Of a stretch of 64,000 nt of DNA, positions 51,872-59,288 are shown piece after piece; the stretch's first letter is position 1, and the number at the start of each line of letters is the position of its first letter. The position numbers were made by a program, and so were the translations under genes. This DNA is from Ornithinibacillus californiensis (GTDB taxonomy: Bacteria > Bacillota > Bacilli > Bacillales > Amphibacillaceae), in contig NZ_LDUE01000035.1 of assembly GCF_001038485.1 (NCBI RefSeq), forward strand, positions 53,789-117,788, given 5' to 3'. The notes under the pieces were generated by a model. It saw nothing but the letters and a program-made list of their open reading frames with translations. It did not search any database and was not told the DNA's origin.

Positions 51872-52276
51872 ATGAAATTTCAACATAGCGCGGCTGGTAT
51901 AACTGCGGGGCAATTAGGAGGCTTCTTTGTGGACTGGCCAAATCCACCAAGCCCAGAAACCCATCTCAAGCTACTATCTAATAGCAGTCATGTCATTTTG
52001 GCAATAGATGAAGATACTAATCAGGTAGTCGGTTTTATAACAGCGATTAGTGATGGGGTACTGTCCGCTTACATTCCGCTTCTAGAAGTTTTGCCAGAAT
52101 ACAAGAATAAAGGAATTGGTAAGGAACTTGTGAAGCTTATGCTGGATGACTTGAAACATCTGTATATGATTGACTTGTGCTGTGATGAGGATCTCGTTCC
52201 ATATTATGAAAAGTTCGGGATGCATCAGGCGACTGGGATGATTTATCGTAATTATGATAGACAGTCTGGAAACTAG
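51872..52276 (+). CDS. GNAT acetyltransferase
   Basis: A 134-residue GNAT: QVVGFITAISDGVLSAYIPL, LEVLPEYKNKGIGKELVK (acetyl-CoA loop), DLVPYYEKFGMHQ. Eleven bases after the phosphatase gene. Full length for the short GNAT group. Confidence 0.87.
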   Translation: MKFQHSAAGITAGQLGGFFVDWPNPPSPETHLKLLSNSSHVILAIDEDTNQVVGFITAISDGVLSAYIPLLEVLPEYKNKGIGKELVKLMLDDLKHLYMIDLCCDEDLVPYYEKFGMHQATGMIYRNYDRQSGN

Positions 52277-52285
52277 GAAGCTAGT

Positions 52286-52695
52286 ATGCTGTTACGACCA
52301 ATAACGATGGAAGATTATCCTACCGTGCTTGCTTGGAGTATGGATGAGGTGTTTTGCTCTCATAACGGCTGGGAGAGGAATAGGGATCCAGATGAACTCT
52401 ATCAATGGTGGCGCTACTGTGTGGAAAATAAAGCAGAAGATTTCGTTCGATTGGCAATTGAATGGGATGGTCGATTAGTTGGCTATGCTGATTTAGTTAT
52501 TCAAGACTCTGATGCGGAGATAGGGATTGCCATCGGGCGGAGTAGTAGCTGGGGAAGAGGAATTGGGTCACAGGCTGATTAGGCCTTGATAGATGATGCA
52601 AGAGGACCTATGGCATGACGACCTTTTTTGCGGAAACTCATCTTTCTAATGATCGCTCTAGAAAGATTCTAACGCTTTTTACTAGTCGTTTTTGA
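52286..52695 (+). pseudogene. GNAT acetyltransferase gene, broken
   Basis: From ATG 52286 a GNAT reads well (LLRPITMEDYPTVLAWSMDE ... IGRSSSWGRGIGSQAD) and then meets TAG at about 52580. The same frame continues ALIDDARGPMA to TGA. One base over, the family's next motif MTTFFAETHLSNDRSRKILT follows, ending at 52695. So it carries a nonsense codon and a frameshift, and its C-terminus is short. Confidence 0.8.
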
Positions 52696-52781
52696 ATATA
52701 TTCTTTTCTCCTTGAAAAAAAGGCATAGCTATTCTTAAATTAATATATTTTAAATACCTAACTTCTGTCATGGGTTAACAA

Positions 52782-52817
52782 AAAATAGAACTTCCATTAT
52801 TCGGAAGCTCTATTTTT
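52782..52817 (-). terminator. terminator of the quorum-sensing operon
   Basis: Arms AAAATAGA-CTTCC and GGAAG-TCTATTTT (one mismatch each), U run on the minus transcript, after the 57-residue membrane protein gene. Confidence 0.75.
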
Positions 52818-52826
52818 ATAGTCTCA

Positions 52827-52846
52827 TTCAAGCAAAGCACCCTTTA
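52827..52846. repeat. GCACCCGTT-family dispersed motif
   Basis: TTCAAGCAAAGCACCCTTTA, overlapping the stop codon of the 52844 gene; right-most copy seen. Confidence 0.4.
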
Positions 52847-53017
52847 ATGAATCATTTCTTGAATCTTACTAACTATTAAATGAGTAGATATTAAACTAAG
52901 AAAATAAATTAATACTACCCATTCTCCTTCTATAAAATCTAATCTCCCAATAAAAAACGTTGCCAAAAAAGGAATTACTAACATAAAACCAATATATGCT
53001 TTTAATCGTTCACTCAT
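52844..53017 (-). CDS. 57-residue membrane protein in quorum-sensing operon
   Basis: ATG 53017 behind GGGGGAGG, 16 bases after the stop of the signal-peptide gene. Two hydrophobic helices (about 8-26 and 34-50) and a short basic tail. Third gene of the regulator-peptide operon, followed by a terminator. It may be an immunity or peptide-handling protein for the secreted products, but there is no direct evidence. Confidence 0.65.
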   Translation of the reverse strand: MSERLKAYIGFMLVIPFLATFFIGRLDFIEGEWVVLIYFLSLISTHLIVSKIQEMIH

Positions 53018-53033
53018 TTATTGACCTCCCCCG

Positions 53034-53177
53034 TTAATCACTATGTTGATTTGGTAAATCCTCATCATCTGTTCCTACGATTTCTGTAGCTTGGCTAATT
53101 AAGTTGTTGTCTTGTTGTGTATAATTTGCAACAGTAAATAATGCAAGCATTAAAAGTATCGCAATCAACTTTTTCAT
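53034..53177 (-). CDS. PapR-like secreted signalling peptide precursor (47 residues)
   Basis: Starts 15 bases after the regulator gene's stop, with AAAGGAGA before ATG 53177. MKKLIAILLMLALFTVANYT is a Sec-type signal. The remainder is hydrophilic and ends in EIVGTDDEDLPNQHSD. Size (PapR is 48 residues), signal, position directly 3' of a PlcR-like gene, and a DLP near the C-terminus (PapR matures around ADLPFEF) all fit a propeptide that is exported, processed, re-imported and bound by the regulator. The active peptide cannot be defined from sequence. Confidence 0.75.
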   Translation of the reverse strand: MKKLIAILLMLALFTVANYTQQDNNLISQATEIVGTDDEDLPNQHSD

Positions 53178-53192
53178 ATAAAATTCTCCTTT

Positions 53193-54086
53193 CTAATGAA
53201 CTAGCAGCTCGTCTTTATATTCTTGATAAGCTTCCCTTACTACTTCTTCATATTCTTTTTTTTCTTCAATATTAAAAATGCGAATTGCTTTTTCAAAAAA
53301 TGCTCCAGCTTGAGTTTCTTTTAATCTTTTTAAACACCGAGCTTTTTGATAATAAAGTTCACCTAGCAGATATAGGGACTCATTTTTTTTACAAATCTCT
53401 ATACCAACTTCACAATATTTTAATGAATCATTTAATAGATTCATACTTAACGTCGTCTTTGAAGCGCCGTATAGTAATCTCAAGTGAATAGTAAAATCCT
53501 TCAAAATAGGCAATTTATCAATATTATAAATTGCGTTATCAAAAAATCTTAGAGAAGTTAGGAAATCTCCTTCTTCATTATAAATAATTGCAATACTATT
53601 AATAATTTCAATTTCTCTTTCGTTATAAAAGTCGTAATCTTTTGTTCTAGTAATGTTTAGTGCCTTTTCTAAAGTCTCTATCGCTTTACTTTTATTACTA
53701 TCTATATAGTAAATACATATCCCTTGGTGCCACAGAAGGAATTGTTCATATTCTTTATTACCTTTTACTAATGGAGTATCTAATTCGTTATTTACAATTT
53801 CATATAATTCTTTATAATTCTTGTTTCTAATATGTTTACGAGTGATAAACTCAACATCTTCTATGTAGTCAAATCTTTCAAATTCAATTTGTTTAAAAAA
53901 GTATTCTACATCAACTCCTAACTTTTTTGCTATCTGATAAATAGTAATACTTGAAGGAAGTTCATGGCCGTTTTCTAATTTACTAATTTGGGCCTGGGTG
54001 CAAATCCCTTCAGCTAATTCTTTCTGTGTCATATTAACCGATAGTCTTATGCTATTAAGAATGTCGCCGAATTTATACCAGTTCAT
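53193..54086 (-). CDS. PlcR-like HTH/TPR quorum-sensing regulator (RRNPP family)
   Basis: A 297-residue protein: an N-terminal HTH_3 domain (about 9-62; MTQKELAEGICTQAQISKLE) and a C-terminal all-helical TPR region (ETLEKALNITR, SLRFFDNAIYNI, LYYQKARCLKRLKETQAGAF). Length (PlcR is 285), domain order and motifs such as ELYEIVNNELD and QFLLWHQGICIYYI follow PlcR/PrgX-type sensors, whose TPRs bind a re-imported peptide. AAGGGGGAAG precedes ATG 54086. It forms an operon with the peptide gene and faces a divergent secreted-protein gene. Confidence 0.85.
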   Translation of the reverse strand: MNWYKFGDILNSIRLSVNMTQKELAEGICTQAQISKLENGHELPSSITIYQIAKKLGVDVEYFFKQIEFERFDYIEDVEFITRKHIRNKNYKELYEIVNNELDTPLVKGNKEYEQFLLWHQGICIYYIDSNKSKAIETLEKALNITRTKDYDFYNEREIEIINSIAIIYNEEGDFLTSLRFFDNAIYNIDKLPILKDFTIHLRLLYGASKTTLSMNLLNDSLKYCEVGIEICKKNESLYLLGELYYQKARCLKRLKETQAGAFFEKAIRIFNIEEKKEYEEVVREAYQEYKDELLVH

Positions 54087-54133
54087 ATTTCTTCCCCCTT
54101 TTATAATACTAAAAAAAGATCAATTCCCTACGA

Positions 54134-54158
54134 AATATTCCTATAATTATCTTTTTTA
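54134..54158. repeat. direct repeat 1, candidate regulator binding site
   Basis: Core AATATTCCTATAATTAT followed by a T run. It matches 22 of 25 positions of the repeat at 54246 and lies about 50 bases upstream of the regulator start. Confidence 0.6.
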
Positions 54159-54245
54159 GGCAATATGTACAAAAATTTGAATTTGAATGAGTTATATAAT
54201 TTCTTTGACCTAATTCTATCATAAATAGATTACTTAATTTCACTT

Positions 54246-54270
54246 AATATTCCTACAATTATTTTTTCTA
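54246..54270. repeat. direct repeat 2, candidate regulator binding site
   Basis: Core AATATTCCTACAATTAT followed by a T run, 112 bases from repeat 1 and in the same orientation, on the side of the secreted-protein gene. Confidence 0.6.
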
Positions 54271-54446
54271 ATAAAATAAACCGAAATGATAGTTAAGCTA
54301 TGTTATACCCTTTTAATAGTTGTTTTTGACTAATCTATCTATTTTTTAATGCAATACTATTTAGATATTATCGGTTTAGGAGCTAATTTTCAGTGGGAGG
54401 AGGGCAGTAAAAATCCGTTAATAAAAGTATGGAAAGAAGGGTTATT

Positions 54447-55754
54447 ATGAAGATGAAAAAGAAGTTATTATTGCTGACCATTTCATTGGCCATTACAATG
54501 ATTGTTGCTTCATTTGTTCCATCTATCACTGCCACAGAAAGTAATAGAACTGTAAATAAGGAAGATGTAATGAGCAAAATCAACTATGATAATTTTGGCT
54601 TACAAGTAATTGGTAATTTCGATTTAGAAATCGAAAACAAAGGTCTTAACATTGCTAAGAATGTTCATTCTTCTAAGAGTTTATTCCCTGGTAAAACAGA
54701 TGGTATTGTAGTAGCTCAAGAAAAAGTTGCTGAAGTTTTCCAAGATAAGAATAAACAATCAATAAAAAGTGCATTAACTTCAGGTAAGACTTTCTTCTTG
54801 CTAGGGCAAGAGATGACTTCCCAGAAATTAGCTGATTTTCTAGACTATGATATTAATCTAGAAGAAGATATTAAAAACCTTGAAGAGTTTGAGAGTGTTG
54901 ATCAAGCAATCTATGTTACTTCAAACAAAAGTGGAAAATTAACTTTTGGCGTAATACAAAATAGCCCAACTGCTTCAAAAGAATCCTTTAAAGAAGCAAT
55001 CGTTCTTGAAGCCTGGTTGAAGAGGGGTAATGAAAACAGACGAGGAGATGTAGGTGAGAAAAAAGGCGTATTTGAAGAACATGCTCGTACTTACTTCTTT
55101 ACACCAGATGAAGCCTCAGCTAACATATACCCAAATATTGGTTCTGGATGGTATGTTTCATTTGGACCGTCAGAATATGTATGGAATACAGACCACGGTC
55201 ACCTATTTGAAAGAAAAAGAGGGTACTACTTAAAACCTAGTATAGATCAAGATCGCTATAATGATTGGACTGCTTTAACAATGTACATGGAAGCAGTACC
55301 AGATGGAACGGGAGATTCAGTTTCAGAAATAGATATTTATTCAAACACTAGTTATTCAGATACTAACTCTGGAATTGGTCGTTATGGTCCACGTAGTGAT
55401 CCAGGTTCAAATTCACTAAGTTATCAAATTGGTGTAAATTCAGACGGTACCGTTGGATTTTCAGCTTCTTGGTCTATCAATTCAAGTGATTTATCAGTTC
55501 TTAATAATAGTTGTACTAGCTGTGGAAGAGTTGATTTAACCCTTGATTATGCCGTTGGATCTACTTATTCAAACAACACTTCAACACATGAGCCAGCATT
55601 TTCATATACAAATCCTCAGGGTGCTAGTTACTCAGATATGATTAACAGAAGATCTGTTACCTTTAGAGGTTGGGGTTATGTTGGAAAGGATTACGCGCCA
55701 TATTATGATACAGTAACAAGTCCTTTATATGGTACCGACGTAAAAATATACTAA
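54447..55754 (+). CDS. uncharacterised secreted protein, probable quorum-sensing output
   Basis: About 435 residues. Sec signal at the N-terminus (LLLLTISLAITMIVASFVPS, cleavage probably after ITA). The mature protein has a mixed-charge first half (about 30-180) and a Gly/Ser/Tyr/Asp-rich second half with many aromatic residues and one CxxC (SCTSCGR), looking beta-rich. No catalytic or wall-anchor motif is seen and no family is recognised. Start at ATG 54447 (AAGGG upstream). Divergent from the PlcR-like operon, with paired repeats between, so it is its likely target. Confidence 0.7.
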   Translation: MKMKKKLLLLTISLAITMIVASFVPSITATESNRTVNKEDVMSKINYDNFGLQVIGNFDLEIENKGLNIAKNVHSSKSLFPGKTDGIVVAQEKVAEVFQDKNKQSIKSALTSGKTFFLLGQEMTSQKLADFLDYDINLEEDIKNLEEFESVDQAIYVTSNKSGKLTFGVIQNSPTASKESFKEAIVLEAWLKRGNENRRGDVGEKKGVFEEHARTYFFTPDEASANIYPNIGSGWYVSFGPSEYVWNTDHGHLFERKRGYYLKPSIDQDRYNDWTALTMYMEAVPDGTGDSVSEIDIYSNTSYSDTNSGIGRYGPRSDPGSNSLSYQIGVNSDGTVGFSASWSINSSDLSVLNNSCTSCGRVDLTLDYAVGSTYSNNTSTHEPAFSYTNPQGASYSDMINRRSVTFRGWGYVGKDYAPYYDTVTSPLYGTDVKIY

Positions 55755-55810
55755 ACTCATTAAGTAACACAATATCTATTAAAATTTAACAATATTTTTA
55801 AGTGTATTGA

Positions 55811-55850
55811 AAAAAGCAGTTCCAATTATTTGGTTCAGCTTTTTTCTTTT
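55811..55850 (+). terminator. Rho-independent terminator
   Basis: AAAAGC and CCAA arms pair with TTGG and GCTTTT, followed by a long T run, after the secreted-protein gene. Confidence 0.7.
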
Positions 55851-55882
55851 TCTTGTTAGGAACTTAACTTTTTTACATTCTA

Positions 55883-56056
55883 TTACGTCACCGCATTTAC
55901 ACTCTTATTTGTTATGAAGTTCTGCATCCATATCAAATGTAGCTTTTTTTCTTCTTTTCTGTATTTACGGTTTCCTGTATTAGACGCGATGATATCGAAT
56001 ACGTTTTTTTCTCCAGAACCCATGCGGTTATATTGGCTTTTGTCATGATCTGACAT
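55883..56056 (-). pseudogene. orphan coding fragment
   Basis: Minus-strand frame of 57 codons (MSDHDKSQYNRMGSGEKNVF ... ) with good coding composition but no ribosome binding site. It looks like the 3' end of a gene truncated on the upstream side. Not recognised. It lies in the otherwise gene-poor stretch 55.85-56.33 kb together with a GNAT remnant. Confidence 0.3.
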
Positions 56057-56162
56057 TGTAAAAAATATAAATGAGAGTTCTAGAAAGATGTTCAATAGAT
56101 TAGGTTTTCAAGAAATTAGTATACACGGTAGTGAAGTCTACTTAGGAGCGATGACCCATTAA
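56049..56162 (+). pseudogene. C-terminal remnant of a GNAT acetyltransferase
   Basis: In frame up to a stop at 56160: INESSRKMFNRLGFQEISIH and VYLGAMTH are the last helix and strand of a GNAT. Nothing upstream encodes the rest. Followed by a good terminator (56182-56215), so it was once a complete gene. Confidence 0.75.
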
Positions 56163-56181
56163 TACAATATCAGTGTATCTG

Positions 56182-56215
56182 GTGCTAGGACTTTTAATAG
56201 TCACTAGCACTTTTT
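56182..56215 (+). terminator. Rho-independent terminator
   Basis: GTGCTAG ... CTAGCAC arms with inner ACT/AGT pairs and TTTTT. Confidence 0.85.
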
Positions 56216-56335
56216 GTATAGGCATTTATGGAATAATCCTCTATTCATTACGAATGCTGGAACGATTTTTACTAGACTCTAGTAAGCTATTAAGAACTTA
56301 CTAGTTGTACCCTTCGTAGAGAAAGGAGAGAAATC

Positions 56336-56920
56336 ATGACAACCGTATATTTGATAAGACACGGTGAAACGAATTGGAATGTAGAAGACCGTATGCAAGG
56401 CCGCACCGATATCCCCTTAAACGAAAAAGGAATCAAGCAAGCCAACGCTTGTGGAGCCTCCCTCCAACCTTCCCAATTTGATAGAATCATCTCGAGTAAC
56501 CTAATCCGAGCAAAAAAAACAGCCGAAATCATCAACTCCTACTTGGACCTTCCTTTTGAAGAGTTGGATGATTTGGGAGAAAGGGATTTTGGAGATGCAG
56601 AAGGGTTAACGATGGATGAAAGAAATGAGCGCTATCCTGACGAACAATATCCGAACCAAGAAACAAAAGAAGCATTCTGTTCTCGTATTATGGGTGGTTT
56701 GGATAAAGTGCATCAAAAATACCCCAACCAACACATCATCATCGTTTCCCATGCAGCTGTTATTAACCAAACCTTAGAGATTTTATCCGGTGGAGAACTG
56801 GGATATGGTAGAACTACTATTGATAATACTAGTATTACGACCCTGACTAGGGATAAGGATTCGTGGGCTATTAGAAGTTATAATCAGAAGGATCATTTGG
56901 AATTAGATAAGAAAATGTAA
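56336..56920 (+). CDS. histidine phosphatase, paralogue of the 51267 gene
   Basis: A 194-residue histidine phosphatase: RHGETNWN (8-15), RMQGRTDIPLNEKG, ANACGASL, and the second His in IIVSHAAVI. It aligns almost end to end with the 51267 protein. Good GAAAGGAGAG binding site, strong terminator downstream. Substrate unknown. Confidence 0.9.
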   Translation: MTTVYLIRHGETNWNVEDRMQGRTDIPLNEKGIKQANACGASLQPSQFDRIISSNLIRAKKTAEIINSYLDLPFEELDDLGERDFGDAEGLTMDERNERYPDEQYPNQETKEAFCSRIMGGLDKVHQKYPNQHIIIVSHAAVINQTLEILSGGELGYGRTTIDNTSITTLTRDKDSWAIRSYNQKDHLELDKKM

Positions 56921-56957
56921 GTATGGCTACATGGGGTTACACCCGTTTACCATACTA

Positions 56958-56994
56958 AAATAGAGACATTCATTCGGTGAATGTCTCTATTTGT
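56958..56994 (+). terminator. Rho-independent terminator
   Basis: AAATAGAGACATTCA and TGAATGTCTCTATTT, a perfect 15-bp stem with a 5-base loop. Confidence 0.88.
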
Positions 56995-57129
56995 CTTTCG
57001 TCTTAAAGTTCTCTTCTTAGGGTCGTACTCATTTCAATATGTGTTAAGATAAATATAGATAATTCTAAAATTTCCGCACCATAACTATGGGTGGGTTAAC
57101 TGAAATTAGAATCGACAGGGGGATGCATT

Positions 57130-57864
57130 TTGACAAAGAAAAAATTTATCGAAATCCTATTTAGTAGGAAAAAGTATCGGTTCGAGATATTTGTTTTTCT
57201 TATTATATTTTGGCTCGTCATTTTGTATCTCTCTACCACATTAAAAGTTTCTCTGCCCGTTATACTTACACCGGTTCTAATACTTGCAGTGATTATGTCT
57301 GTTATCAAAATAACGTGGTATAACAAGAAATATAATATCCCAAGGAAGGCAATCGATTGGGTAGAATTGGTGCTGTGTTCTATTGTTTTAGTGGTGGTGT
57401 TGTTTCTAGTTTTTCAAGGAGATAAGTTGGACAATGAAAAGTCATTACCATTAGAAATGCCAGATGACTTTAATTTTGTCCTAAATTATGGCTATGAGGC
57501 AAGAAACATTATAGATACATTTGAAAATAGCTATACGAAGAATATGATTTTAAATGATGATCAAACGATAGAAATGCTATTATCTGATGAAGAAATGAAG
57601 TTGATTTACGAGAAAATGAAAGAGGCAGACATATTATATTCAGCAGAAAACGCTACTGATACTTCCTGTGCAAAACCTCATGAAATAAATAAACTTAAAC
57701 TAACATTGAATGGCAAAGATTATGAACGGGAATGGATTACATCTTATTGTGATAGCACACCAGATAATATATTAAAAAACTTCATAGCGTTTGTACATCA
57801 AGAGATTGTCCTGGCAAAGGAAGAGTACAAGGCATTACCTGAACCTTCTGGAGGTTATGATTGA
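57130..57864 (+). CDS. membrane protein with C-terminal soluble domain
   Basis: A 244-residue protein: three membrane helices (about 20-38, 42-60, 76-97) and an extracytoplasmic domain of about 140 residues with two Cys (TDTSCAKPH and SYCDST) that could form a disulfide. TTG start at 57130 after GGGGGATG. Not recognised. Probably co-transcribed with the next small gene. Confidence 0.65.
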   Translation: MTKKKFIEILFSRKKYRFEIFVFLIIFWLVILYLSTTLKVSLPVILTPVLILAVIMSVIKITWYNKKYNIPRKAIDWVELVLCSIVLVVVLFLVFQGDKLDNEKSLPLEMPDDFNFVLNYGYEARNIIDTFENSYTKNMILNDDQTIEMLLSDEEMKLIYEKMKEADILYSAENATDTSCAKPHEINKLKLTLNGKDYEREWITSYCDSTPDNILKNFIAFVHQEIVLAKEEYKALPEPSGGYD

Positions 57865-57900
57865 GTACATTGGATAGGGGATCGATATGATAAAATTATC

Positions 57901-58104
57901 TTGTTTTTTATCTTAGTTATCGCGTTCTATGGTATATCAATTTGGCAATATAACAATCCAACAAAGGCTATTCAATTATGGTTTAAACAAGGGTTTAAGG
58001 AAGAACCGAAAGTAGATGAGGATAAGGTAAGACAATCCATTATTATACGAGGAGTGTTCTTTACTATATTATTTATTTTCCTATTTTTCAGGTTCATTAT
58101 ATAG
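57901..58104 (+). CDS. small membrane protein, uncertain start
   Basis: Sixty-seven residues from TTG 57901: membrane helix, loop NPTKAIQLWFKQGFKEEPKV, second helix. The only ribosome binding site (GATAGGGGATCG) leads to ATG 57887, which is out of frame, so the 5' end may carry a frameshift or the start is a rarer codon. Confidence 0.45.
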   Translation: MFFILVIAFYGISIWQYNNPTKAIQLWFKQGFKEEPKVDEDKVRQSIIIRGVFFTILFIFLFFRFII

Positions 58105-58113
58105 CATACAATA

Positions 58114-58156
58114 AAAATGGAGGTGCCAATTCATTACGAATGGTACCTCCATTTCA
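58114..58156. terminator. bidirectional terminator
   Basis: AAATGGAGGTGCC pairs with GGTACCTCCATTT (one G-T), flanked by A and T runs between converging genes. Confidence 0.85.
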
Positions 58157-58171
58157 TTTACTTATTAATCA

Positions 58172-58345
58172 TTAGCTACCCATTTTACGGCGGGTCATAC
58201 TTGGCTTCTTCGCAAGTTGGCTTTGCATTTGCTTAGCTGATCCATTGCCATGCTTGGAGTTATTATTATTTGCTTGCGCTTGTTTTTTCCGTTCTAACTG
58301 CTGCTGTACAATTTCTTTAGTACTAAGCTTCTTTTTTTCGGACAT
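58172..58345 (-). CDS. small basic hydrophilic protein
   Basis: About 57 residues from ATG 58345 (GAGGTGAC upstream). Very rich in Lys, Gln, Asn and Ser (EIVQQQLERKKQAQANNNN), without membrane segment, ending KKPSMTRRKMGS. Its composition recalls small sporulation or DNA-associated proteins of Bacillus, but I cannot name a family. Confidence 0.6.
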   Translation of the reverse strand: MSEKKKLSTKEIVQQQLERKKQAQANNNNSKHGNGSAKQMQSQLAKKPSMTRRKMGS

Positions 58346-58480
58346 GGTATTTGTCACCTCTTCGCTCGTTTATCTCTTATTATAAAGATTTTTGTTTCTT
58401 ATAGCTATCTTTATTTGGTCAGAGTTTATTGTGCACATATTCTTCCTCGCAGGTTATTCAACTTTAGCCTACAAATTTAT

Positions 58481-58690
58481 TTAATAAGCAAATAACCACC
58501 AAAAACCCTCTATACCATAAATAAAGGAACCTAATCCAGCAACACACAAAATAAAACTGGCTATAAAGGAATTAAATGTTTTAGTGGATTCTTTACGGTA
58601 ATTTTTTATTGCAAAGTAAATCACACTAATCCCAGTAGAGGTAATCATGAATGAAAATATAAAAGGCAACAAAAAGTTTATGATAGACAT
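58481..58690 (-). CDS. small membrane protein
   Basis: Sixty-nine residues, two membrane helices (about 5-28 and 42-62). Five bases separate it from the next gene upstream, so they form an operon. Not recognised. Confidence 0.6.
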   Translation of the reverse strand: MSIINFLLPFIFSFMITSTGISVIYFAIKNYRKESTKTFNSFIASFILCVAGLGSFIYGIEGFWWLFAY

Positions 58691-58695
58691 TCTCT

Positions 58696-59178
58696 CTACT
58701 CCTTACTTTTTATCTTACCAACAATATAACCAATTATTACTTGAATTAAAAAAAGATATATTCCGTAGATACTATAATATCCCATTCCTTTATCGGTACC
58801 AAATGGTAAAGGATATCGCTCTGTTAATGGTGGGAAGATTTTGTGAAAGAGGTCCGTATTGTCATAGTAATTTACCAAAAGCCATGAAGAAATAACAACA
58901 ATTATACTATTTGTTAGTGAAATGAAGATAGTAGTTTTAATTATGTCATTCGAATAGGTTTTATGTATATATCTAGCTATCCCTATGGAAAAAAAGAACC
59001 CCAAAATAATTACCATGTAATTAAAGTAAATAACTACATCTTCAGTGGGGGAACCAATATAGGAATGTAAACGAACATTCAAGATATAAAAGCAAAGCCA
59101 AAACATACCCAACGCTAGAATAAAAGATACTATCGCCAATGACAGACCAGACCAAAGTCCAACTATAGCCCTTCTCAA
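58696..59178 (-). CDS. polytopic membrane protein
   Basis: A 160-residue protein with four membrane helices. TTG start at 59178 after GGGGAG. Operon with the 69-residue membrane protein. Not recognised. Confidence 0.6.
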   Translation of the reverse strand: MRRAIVGLWSGLSLAIVSFILALGMFWLCFYILNVRLHSYIGSPTEDVVIYFNYMVIILGFFFSIGIARYIHKTYSNDIIKTTIFISLTNSIIVVISSWLLVNYYDNTDLFHKIFPPLTERYPLPFGTDKGMGYYSIYGIYLFLIQVIIGYIVGKIKSKE

Positions 59179-59288
59179 ATTACTCCCCTCCTGTAACTAG
59201 TTTAGTAGTTTACTCCGCCATCCTGCTTCAATACTTGCTTCTTCTTGAAGTAATAATACACCCGAAAATTAACATCTATTTTATATTA

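Noticed and set aside
54326..54360. Sigma-A promoter for the secreted-protein gene (TTGACT with TACTAT)
   Set aside because: The spacing is 23 bases, too long; no better pair was found, so no promoter is claimed.
54087..54446. Canonical PlcR box (TATG...CATA palindrome)
   Set aside because: Searched by eye across the divergent region; TATG occurrences lack the matching CATA at the right spacing. The direct repeats are better candidates.
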